Assembly: GCA_964531505.1 (NCBI GenBank)
Contig: CAZHDT010000006.1
Span: forward strand, 1 to 30,205
DNA from: UBA6264 sp964531505
Lineage (GTDB): Bacteria > Patescibacteriota > Patescibacteriia > UBA2591 > UBA6264
DNA: 30,205 nt
Direction of reading: 5' to 3'
A program made the position numbers and the translations under genes. Below, piece by piece: positions 24,141 to 30,205 of this stretch. Every line of letters begins with the position of its first letter. Within the stretch, counting starts at the first letter, position 1. Under the pieces are notes generated by a model. That model searched no databases. It was not told where the DNA came from and saw nothing but the letters and a program-made list of their open reading frames with translations.

Positions 24141-25100
24141 ATGGAAAATAAAAGAAAAAATAAGTTTTTATTTTTGTTAATATTTTGTCTTTTTATATTT
24201 TTTATTTTTTTCCCCAATTTAATTCAAGCTAAAGAAATTCCTAATCCTAAGTTTGAACCCCAAGTGGCAATTCCCGAAGCGACAATTAACGGACAAAAAA
24301 TTGAGCCGGGAGTAGAAATAGAAATTACCCCCCAAACCTTCGCTTATTATTTATTAGAGGTTTATAAATGGGGTTTGAGAGTTTTGGCTTTATTGGCGAT
24401 TGTTATGATTATGATAGCCGGCGGACGTTGGATAATCGCCGGAGGGAATGCTTCTACTATTAAACAAGCAAAGGATCAAATTATCGGAGCTTTAATTGGT
24501 TTGTTAATTGGTTTTGGTTCTTACGCCATTCTTAATTTTATCAATCCATCTTTAGTAAATTTAAATAGTTTAAACTTGGAGATAATTAACCCCAAAACTA
24601 TTTCTACTTGCTCTGATTGTGCTATTGATGAAATTTGTTTTTATAATCCAGGACAGAGCGAGTTATTTGGTGAAGATTGGCTTGAGGATGTAAGGCAGGG
24701 TGTTTGTTTGGATAGTATTAAAATTTGGGCAAAAACGGCTTTTTTAGGAGGAAAAGGCGAGATAAATTTTAAAGTTTCGAGTAGTAAGAGATGCGGAGAA
24801 ATGTTAATAGGGGCAGTTGCGTTTGAGAGTCGTTTTTATAGCGGTTGCCCAGCTAATTCTATTTGCGTGGTGCCTAGTTTAAAGTATTCAGAAAATAATC
24901 CGGCTAACTTACAAATGGCTTGGAATGGTTATAAAGATGCCGAATGCTTAGCCCAAAATCAGATTGTTTTTTGTTCTGATTTTGGAGATGAGGAGAGTTG
25001 TCTTAGTTCGCAAGGAAAATACGATTTAAAGTGTGATTGGATAGAAAAAGAAAAAAGATGCGGTTTTAAACCAACTCCTTTTTCGCCACCAGAATCATAG
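24141..25100 (+). CDS. VirB2/TrbC-like pilin with a 12-cysteine C-terminal extension
   Basis: The start is placed at the ATG at 24141, 4 bases after the previous stop. An upstream in-frame ATG at 24102 lies inside the previous gene and would spoil the signal peptide. The 319 residues begin with a signal peptide (1-30, Lys-rich then LFLLIFCLFIFFIFF, ending LIQA/KE). Two hydrophobic helices (77-95 and 114-134) are joined by a short polar loop with GGNASTIKQAKDQIIGA, as in VirB2/TrbC pilins. Ordinary VirB2 subunits end soon after. Here an extra domain of about 170 residues carries 12 cysteines (157, 160, 166, 189, 218, 236, 242, 269, 278, 287, 298, 307), suggesting an extracellular disulfide-bonded head. 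The same cysteine-rich style marks the giant protein of this locus. It may be the pilus subunit or a specialised minor subunit. Confidence 0.75.
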   Translation: MENKRKNKFLFLLIFCLFIFFIFFPNLIQAKEIPNPKFEPQVAIPEATINGQKIEPGVEIEITPQTFAYYLLEVYKWGLRVLALLAIVMIMIAGGRWIIAGGNASTIKQAKDQIIGALIGLLIGFGSYAILNFINPSLVNLNSLNLEIINPKTISTCSDCAIDEICFYNPGQSELFGEDWLEDVRQGVCLDSIKIWAKTAFLGGKGEINFKVSSSKRCGEMLIGAVAFESRFYSGCPANSICVVPSLKYSENNPANLQMAWNGYKDAECLAQNQIVFCSDFGDEESCLSSQGKYDLKCDWIEKEKRCGFKPTPFSPPES

Positions 25101-25152
25101 AGAATGTATTAAATTTTTATAAAAGATATTTGGGTGTTTAAATTTAATTAAT

Positions 25153-26445
25153 ATGTCTGAAAAAACAAAAAAAATTTTAATTATAGTTTTGTTTATCTTA
25201 ATTATTTTGATTTTGGTTTTTTTAATATATTATGTTTTTTTTAAAAAACCCATAGTTGAAGAAATTGAACCAGTAGTTATCACTCCTGAAGCGGAAATTC
25301 AAGTCAAATTGCCCGTCACTAAGAATAGCTGGGAAAAAATGACCATTAGGGAAAGATTAGACCAGGGTTTACCGACTTTGGAATGGCCAAGTGACGCGCC
25401 AGAGGAAATTACTGAACCGATTAAAGTGGTAATTCCAGAAATAGACGAAATAGCTCAAGGAGGGAAAACTTGGATTACTCCGGTTTCTAGCGATCCGGTT
25501 AAGGGCGCTACTATTTCTGCAGATGGGAAAAATAGTATCTATTATGACATCAATTCAGGACATTTTTATCAAACTGATAATCTTGGCAACAAACAACTTT
25601 TAACCGACCAAGTTTTTTATAATATTGAGAATATTAATTGGTCACCCAATAAGGATAAAGCAATTATTGAATATCCCGATGGATTTAAAGTTGTTTATGA
25701 TTTTAATAAAAAAGAACAATATACTTTGCCTAAAAATTGGCAAGATTTTTTCTGGAATAAGGCGGGAACACAAATTGTTTTCAAGTCAACGAGTCAATAT
25801 CCGGAGAATAATTGGCTGGCAGTTGCTAATCCAGACGCTAGTCAATCAAAACCCATTGAGCATTTAGGAGAGAATGCTGATAAGGTTACTATTTCTTGGT
25901 CCCCAAATAATCAAGTAATTGCTTTTTCCGCCACCGGCGACCCGAGAGGGACTTGGGAACAGGAAATTCTTTTAATTGGTCAAAATCAGGAAAATTTTAG
26001 GTCATTAATTATTGATGGTCGAGGTTTTGAGCCAAAATGGAATCCAAAGGGAGACCAAATTGTTTATAGTGTTTATAGTTCAGAGACGGGCTATCAACCG
26101 CGTTTATATCTCGTTAAAGCGCAAGGAGATGAAATTGGTAATAAAAAAATAGACCTTGGTTTGGCGACTTGGGCTCATAAATGCGTTTTTTCTCAACAAA
26201 ACGATTTTTTATATTGCGCTGTTCCGCAAGAATTGCCAGAAGGGGCGGGATTGGTTCTTGAATTGGCGGAAGATAGCCGGGATGATTTTTATAAAATAAA
26301 TTCCCTGACCGGAGAAATTTCATTTTTAGCAGAAGGGGCGGTTGGCGGATATAATGTGGAGGATATTTATTTATCAGGGGAAGAAGATTATCTTTATTTT
26401 ACTGATAAAAATGCCAATAAATTAAGATATATTCGTCTTAAATAA
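25153..26445 (+). CDS. Membrane-anchored TolB/WD40-like beta-propeller protein
   Basis: This 430-residue protein has a single N-terminal membrane helix (about 8-30), an acidic/Pro linker with one amphipathic stretch (55-75), and a repetitive beta-strand domain from about 100 to the end. Repeats of the type ISADGKNSIYYD, INWSPNKDKAIIEY, FFWNKAGTQIVFKS, ISWSPNNQVIAFSA and PKWNPKGDQIVYSV match the W-S/N-P-x-G/N-x-x-(I/V) blade signature of TolB-like (PD40) propellers; at least five such blade motifs are visible. The domain should face outside. It is the last envelope gene before radA, 52 bases after the pilin gene. It may bind the surface or pilus proteins encoded upstream, but no specific partner can be read from the sequence. 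Confidence 0.75.
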   Translation: MSEKTKKILIIVLFILIILILVFLIYYVFFKKPIVEEIEPVVITPEAEIQVKLPVTKNSWEKMTIRERLDQGLPTLEWPSDAPEEITEPIKVVIPEIDEIAQGGKTWITPVSSDPVKGATISADGKNSIYYDINSGHFYQTDNLGNKQLLTDQVFYNIENINWSPNKDKAIIEYPDGFKVVYDFNKKEQYTLPKNWQDFFWNKAGTQIVFKSTSQYPENNWLAVANPDASQSKPIEHLGENADKVTISWSPNNQVIAFSATGDPRGTWEQEILLIGQNQENFRSLIIDGRGFEPKWNPKGDQIVYSVYSSETGYQPRLYLVKAQGDEIGNKKIDLGLATWAHKCVFSQQNDFLYCAVPQELPEGAGLVLELAEDSRDDFYKINSLTGEISFLAEGAVGGYNVEDIYLSGEEDYLYFTDKNANKLRYIRLK

Positions 26446-26496
26446 TTCAACCTAATTTTATTCTGAAATCGTTTTAATTTTGATTTTCTTGTAACT

Positions 26497-27840
26497 ATGT
26501 CAATTTTTGTTTGTGAAAAATGTGGCAGCCAGTTTCCTAAATGGCTGGGACAATGTGCTCAGTGCGGGTCATGGGGGACAGTCATAGAAGAAGCAAATTC
26601 TGCCTCTAATAAAAATATTTCAAATTCAAGAAGCCAAGGGGCTTCTGTTTTGGATTTTGAGACGATTAAACAAGATAATGTTTCAAGAATAAAGACTAAT
26701 TTAAATGAAGTGGATCGAGTTTTAGGTGGCGGGGTTGTACCTTTTTGTTTAATTCTTTTAGGTGGACAACCAGGGATTGGAAAATCAACTTTAATTTTAC
26801 AGATTGCCGGAGGAATAAAAAATAAAAGCATTCTTTATGTTAGCGGAGAAGAATCAGCTCAACAGATAAAAATGCGTTTTGATCGTTTAAACTTAGTTTC
26901 CCAAAATTGGAAATTTTTAGGGGAGACTGATATTGATTTAATTGAAAATAATTTAAAAAAGCATCGACCGGATTTTATTATTATTGACTCTATTCAAACT
27001 TTATTTTCTCCTCAAATTGACTCTGAGTCGGGAAGCATCAATCAAGTAAGGGCATGCACTTCTCGATTAAGAAATTTAGCTAAAGAAACAGGAATGACAG
27101 TTTTTATTATCGGCCACGTTACCAAAGAGGGTGTTATGGCCGGTCCAAGAACTTTAGAACACTTAGTTGATGTGGTTTTATATCTGGAAGGTGACCCGGC
27201 TCATCATTTTCGTTTTTTAAGAGCGGTTAAAAACCGTTTTGGGTCAACCAATGAAGTTGGAGTTTTTGATATGAAAGAACAGGGCCTAATTGAAGTGACT
27301 AATCCTTCGGAAATATTTTTATCAGATAGGGATTTAAATGTAAGCGGTTCCTTGGTTGTGCCAGTGGTGGAGGGAAGCAGATCATTTTTAGTAGAAGTGC
27401 AAGCATTAGTTTCTAGAACTTCTTTTGGATACCCCCAAAGAAAATCAAATGGATTTGACTTAAATCGTTTAAGCCTTTTAATTGCGGTTTTAATGAAACG
27501 TTGCCGAATAAATTTAAATAATCAGGATATTCATATTAACGTTGTCGGCGGACTTCAAGTAAAAGAACCGGCGGTTGATTTGGGAATTAGTTTAGCGATT
27601 GTTTCCGCTTTTAAAAATAAGCCATTTAATCCTTTAACTGTGGCTTTCGGTGAAGTTGGTTTGGGAGGAGAGGTTAGAGGAGTTAAAGGAACGGAAAAAA
27701 GAATTAAAGAATCCCTTAAAATGGGTTTCAAAGAAATAATTTGTCCTGATAGTAAAAATTCCTCAACCAAGGATTTAGGTTCAGGAATTAAAATTATTCA
27801 AGTAAAAAATTTGAGTGAAGTAATTTCAAAAATTTTTTAA
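26497..27840 (+). CDS. radA: DNA repair and recombination protein RadA
   Basis: RadA (Sms) is a RecA-like ATPase that aids branch migration in homologous recombination and, in some bacteria, natural transformation. The 447 residues show the full domain order. A C4 zinc finger (Cys6, 9, 20, 23, in CEKCGSQFPKWLGQCAQCGSW) is followed by Walker A GGQPGIGKST (89-98) and Walker B-like FIIIDSIQTL. The RadA-specific KNRFG motif sits at 245-249, and the C-terminal Lon-protease-like domain includes DLGISLAIVSAF and GEVGLGGEVRGV. It lies 51 bases after the propeller gene, and no convincing separate promoter is seen, so it may be the last gene of the long operon. It converges on recG with a 14-base gap. 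Confidence 0.97.
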   Translation: MSIFVCEKCGSQFPKWLGQCAQCGSWGTVIEEANSASNKNISNSRSQGASVLDFETIKQDNVSRIKTNLNEVDRVLGGGVVPFCLILLGGQPGIGKSTLILQIAGGIKNKSILYVSGEESAQQIKMRFDRLNLVSQNWKFLGETDIDLIENNLKKHRPDFIIIDSIQTLFSPQIDSESGSINQVRACTSRLRNLAKETGMTVFIIGHVTKEGVMAGPRTLEHLVDVVLYLEGDPAHHFRFLRAVKNRFGSTNEVGVFDMKEQGLIEVTNPSEIFLSDRDLNVSGSLVVPVVEGSRSFLVEVQALVSRTSFGYPQRKSNGFDLNRLSLLIAVLMKRCRINLNNQDIHINVVGGLQVKEPAVDLGISLAIVSAFKNKPFNPLTVAFGEVGLGGEVRGVKGTEKRIKESLKMGFKEIICPDSKNSSTKDLGSGIKIIQVKNLSEVISKIF

Positions 27841-27854
27841 CTTTTAAAAATCGT

Positions 27855-29960
27855 TTATTCTAAATGGTCTATTAAAAATAGGTCATTTATTTTTTTATCA
27901 AGCAAAGGATAGTTTTCAATATTAAAATCAATTTTAAACATTTCCTCAGCTGCCTGTTTTGTTTCTTTAATAATTTTAAAATCGGACAATCTGGCAATTT
28001 TTAAATCAGTGGAGATTCCAGCTTGTTTTGTGTTAAACATTTCTCCTGGGCCGCGGAGGGTAAGGTCCTTTTCCGCTAATTCAAAACCGTTTTTTGCCTC
28101 CAATAAAGCTTTTAATCTTTGCTGAACTATGTTTTTTTTAGAAAAATCATCATTATCATCCATTAAAAAACAATATGACTGGTGATTGCTTCTTCCAATT
28201 CTGCCCCGCAACTGATAAAGCTGAGCCAACCCAAAACGTTCGGCGCCCTCAATAATCATTACTGAGGCATTTGGAATATCAACCCCCACTTCTACCACGG
28301 TGGTGGAAACAAGAATATTTATTTCATTAGCCAAAAATTTTTTCATAATTTCTTCTTTTTCTTTGGCTTTCATTTTTCCATGAAGAATAGCAATCGTAAA
28401 TTTTGGGAAGACATTTTGGGAAAGTTTTTGAAATTCTTCTTTAACTGATTTTACTCCCAATTTATCAGATGGATCAATTAAAGGGCAAATAACAAAAACT
28501 TGACGACCCTTTTTTATTTCGTTTTTAACAAAATTGTAAGTGAGCGAAGATTTTTTTGCATCAATAATTTTTGTAATGATTTTTTTTCTTCCAATTGGCA
28601 ATTGGTCAATGATTGAGATATCAAGGTCGCCGTATAGACTTAAAGCTAAGGAGCGGGGAATCGGGGTCGCTGTCATTGATAAAAAATGAGGTAGGTAATT
28701 ATTTTCTAAATTTGACTTTTTTCCCAAATCAGCTCTTTGTTTTACGCCAAAACGATGTTGTTCATCAATTATTACTAAGCCCAATTTTTTGAATTTAACA
28801 TTTTCTTGAATTAAAGAATGCGTTCCGATAACTAAATCAATTTTTCCTGAGATAATTAATTTTATCATCTCTGCCTTGCTGATTTTTTTTCCGTCTTTTT
28901 CATTTTTAACATTTATCTTTTTAATTCCTCTGGTAAATAGAGCTATTTTAAAAGGACGTTTTTTAAATAATTTAACGATATTATTAAAATGTTGTTCTGC
29001 TAAAATTTCCGTCGGTGCCATGTAAGCGCTCTGATATTTATTTAAAATAACATTTAAAATAGCGATTAACGCCACGACTGTTTTTCCACTTCCCACCTCT
29101 CCCTCTAAAAGGCGATTCATCGGCGTTCCTTTTCCTAAGTCATTGATAATTTCCCAAGCTGATTTTCTTTGCGCGTTAGTTAATTTAAATGGCAATTGGT
29201 CAACGAATTTTTTGGTTTCTTTTTCTTGGAATTTAATTACCAAACTTTCCTTTTGCTTCATTTTTTTTCTGACAATTTGATTCCTAGCTTGAATTAAAAA
29301 AAGTTCATCAAATTTTAATCGATGAACTGCTCTTTGTAACCAATTTTTATCGCTTGGAAAATGAATTTGCTCTAAAGCAAAGCTTAGGTCGGTTAAATTA
29401 TATTTAGTTTTAATTTTTCTCGGCAGCCAATCTTCAATCAGATGAGTAACTGGGATAATTTGTCTAATTAAGAACCTAATTTGTTTTTGAGTTAATTTTG
29501 CCGTGCTGGGATAAATTGGCACCAATCGCCCGGTATGGGTTAAATCATCGCTAACGGTTTCATAAGAAGGATTTGTCATTTGAAGCCCGTATTGATTATC
29601 CTCGCTAATTTTTCCAGCTAAATAAATTGTTTGCCCAGTTTTTAAATTTTTAGCTAAAAATGGTTGGTTAAACCAAACCACCCTAAGAGAATCTGTTTCA
29701 TCAGAGACAATTGCTTCAGTAATAATCATGTTTTTTTTAAAAGAGCGATGATTGGCAATCAAATTTATTTTTGTTTTAATTGTCCCGTTCTTTTTATTTT
29801 TAAAATCCTCAATGCTTAAAATTTCGCTATAATCATCATAACGCGATGGATAATGGGTTATTAAATCGTCCACGGTTTCAATACCCAGTTTTTTAATTTG
29901 CTGGGCAATATTTTTTCCTACTCGGTTTAATTTAATTACCGGCGTTTTGAGCTCAAACAT
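27855..29960 (-). CDS. recG: ATP-dependent DNA helicase RecG
   Basis: RecG remodels stalled replication forks and Holliday junctions by moving on double-stranded DNA. At 701 residues it is full length. In order it shows an N-terminal helical part with a helix-hairpin-helix-like start (10-40), the OB-fold wedge domain (about 55-150), then a superfamily 2 helicase core. The core has Walker A EGEVGSGKT (286-294), motif II DEQH (399-402) in VIIDEQHRFGVKQR, motif III MTATPIPRSLAL (429-440), DISIIDQLPIGRKKI, and motif VI-region QLRGRIGRSNHQSYCF. The C-terminal GPGEMFNTKQAG segment is typical. The gene is read opposite to radA and has its own promoter. The 14 bases between the two stops hold no terminator hairpin. 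Confidence 0.97.
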   Translation of the reverse strand: MFELKTPVIKLNRVGKNIAQQIKKLGIETVDDLITHYPSRYDDYSEILSIEDFKNKKNGTIKTKINLIANHRSFKKNMIITEAIVSDETDSLRVVWFNQPFLAKNLKTGQTIYLAGKISEDNQYGLQMTNPSYETVSDDLTHTGRLVPIYPSTAKLTQKQIRFLIRQIIPVTHLIEDWLPRKIKTKYNLTDLSFALEQIHFPSDKNWLQRAVHRLKFDELFLIQARNQIVRKKMKQKESLVIKFQEKETKKFVDQLPFKLTNAQRKSAWEIINDLGKGTPMNRLLEGEVGSGKTVVALIAILNVILNKYQSAYMAPTEILAEQHFNNIVKLFKKRPFKIALFTRGIKKINVKNEKDGKKISKAEMIKLIISGKIDLVIGTHSLIQENVKFKKLGLVIIDEQHRFGVKQRADLGKKSNLENNYLPHFLSMTATPIPRSLALSLYGDLDISIIDQLPIGRKKIITKIIDAKKSSLTYNFVKNEIKKGRQVFVICPLIDPSDKLGVKSVKEEFQKLSQNVFPKFTIAILHGKMKAKEKEEIMKKFLANEINILVSTTVVEVGVDIPNASVMIIEGAERFGLAQLYQLRGRIGRSNHQSYCFLMDDNDDFSKKNIVQQRLKALLEAKNGFELAEKDLTLRGPGEMFNTKQAGISTDLKIARLSDFKIIKETKQAAEEMFKIDFNIENYPLLDKKINDLFLIDHLE

Positions 29961-29974
29961 AAGTTTAAAATGAT

Positions 29975-30003
29975 ATTTTAATCTATTTTTTAGGAAAAAT
30001 CAA
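29975..30003 (-). promoter_or_regulatory. Promoter of recG with very short leader
   Basis: On the minus strand, TTGATT (30003-29998) and TAAAAT (29980-29975) are spaced by 17 bases. Transcription would start near 29968, only about 7 bases before the recG start codon (29960), so the mRNA would be nearly leaderless. It is placed back to back with the promoter at 30010-30038. Confidence 0.6.
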
Positions 30004-30009
30004 GGTTTC

Positions 30010-30038
30010 TTGACTTTTAAAGATTTTATCAATATAAT
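30010..30038 (+). promoter_or_regulatory. Near-consensus sigma-70 promoter driving the terminal repeat RNA
   Basis: TTGACT (30010-30015) and a perfect TATAAT (30033-30038) are separated by exactly 17 bases. This is the closest match to consensus in the window. Transcription would begin near 30045, right at the first repeat copy and about 9 bases before GGAGAGG. No open reading frame of useful size follows, so the product is probably a structured RNA. Confidence 0.75.
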
Positions 30039-30045
30039 ATAATTA

Positions 30046-30205
30046 ATTAAAAAGGAGAGGTGACTGAGTGTCGCCCAAATGGCGACCCGCCGTTTTAGGC
30101 GGGGTCAAGTGAAGATTTAAAAACATTGTATTTATAATTACAATTATGTTATTAAAAAGGAGAGGTGACTGAGTGTCGCCCAAATGGCGACCCGCCGTTT
30201 TAGGC
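30046..30205 (+). repeat. Direct repeat, 105-base period, second copy cut by the window end
   Basis: Bases 30046-30100 recur without a mismatch at 30151-30205, a 55-base identity that stops only because the window does. The unit starts ATTAAAAAGG and contains GC-rich hairpins; 30101-30150 is the intervening part, ending in A+T-rich DNA. Only the first copy has the strong promoter. With under two units visible it cannot be told whether this is a tandem array, a duplicated tRNA start or an assembly effect. Confidence 0.85.
30054..30110 (+). ncRNA. tRNA-Ser-like 5' fragment interrupted by a double-hairpin insert
   Basis: Bases 30054-30070 (GGAGAGGTGACTGAGTG) read like the acceptor strand and D-arm start of a bacterial tRNA-Ser. 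A 33-base GC-rich block (30071-30103) follows. It can form two hairpins: GTCGCC/GGCGAC (30070-30075 with 30081-30086) and CCGCC/GGCGG (30087-30091 with 30098-30102, extendable by one pair to 30086/30103). Removing the block rejoins GAGTG to GTCAAGT, restoring a D-loop and a D-stem ACT (30063-30065) / AGT (30108-30110). After that the sequence does not continue as a tRNA: no anticodon or T arm is seen. It may be a broken tRNA gene, a tRNA-derived regulatory RNA, or a chance resemblance. Confidence 0.4.

Noticed and set aside
25108..25148. 9-bp inverted repeat ATTAAATTT/AAATTTAAT between the pilin and propeller genes
   Set aside because: It is entirely A/T with a 23-base loop and no U-run; such matches arise easily by chance here.
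27841..27854. Terminator between convergent radA and recG
   Set aside because: The 14-base gap has no hairpin-forming sequence; termination must occur elsewhere or by another mechanism.
30079..30120. 13-codon reading frame starting at an ATG in the terminal hairpins
   Set aside because: It is very short, its start lies within a stable hairpin, and the GGAGG-like sequence is about 20 bases too far upstream. RNA structure explains the region better.
30046..30205. Repeat at the window end as a CRISPR array
   Set aside because: The repeat is at least 55 bases, longer than typical CRISPR repeats, there is only one interval, no cas genes are nearby, and the unit has a tRNA-like start with its own promoter.

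Overview
This is an A+T-rich bacterial chromosome segment with 18 protein genes. Sixteen lie on the plus strand, and all use the standard bacterial code (TAA/TAG/TGA as stops). The housekeeping genes are ordinary, but the middle is a type IV secretion (T4SS)-like locus made of a PrgI-family protein, a TraC-like protein, a VirB4 ATPase, a TrbL/VirB6-like membrane protein and a VirB2-like pilin, plus very large cysteine-rich secreted proteins. This combination, the compact long operon and the near-total lack of Shine-Dalgarno sequences suggest a Candidate Phyla Radiation (Patescibacteria) organism, probably Parcubacteria-like. That placement is inference from gene content; no rRNA gene is present to confirm it.

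Layout. (1) 1-1320: yebC and ruvC behind an extended -10 promoter, closed by a bidirectional terminator. (2) 1351-2571, minus: a membrane-anchored LysM/CHAP cell-wall hydrolase, divergent from leuS across a 59-base promoter region that holds a perfect inverted repeat. (3) 2631-6009: leuS and rsmA. (4) 5999-26445: eleven tightly spaced genes for envelope or secretion functions: a calcium-repeat membrane protein, a 2880-residue cysteine-rich secreted protein, VirB6-like, a 587-residue charged protein, PrgI, TraC-like, VirB4, a VirB8-like candidate, a two-helix membrane protein, a pilin with a cysteine-rich tail, and a membrane-anchored beta-propeller. (5) 26497-29960: radA, convergent with recG. 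(6) 29961-30205: divergent promoters, then a 105-base-period direct repeat that starts like tRNA-Ser and contains GC-rich hairpins. It is cut by the window end.

How the parts may work together: from leuS to radA every gene points the same way with gaps of 52 bases or fewer, so one or a few long transcripts are likely. VirB4 would power assembly, VirB6/PrgI form the inner-membrane channel, and the pilin, giant protein and propeller lie outside. No relaxase, VirD4 coupling ATPase or VirB11 is in the window. The machine may therefore serve attachment, DNA uptake or protein export rather than conjugation, unless those genes are elsewhere. The strongest candidates for something undescribed are the giant CX6C-repeat protein, the cysteine-tailed pilin and the terminal tRNA-like repeat.
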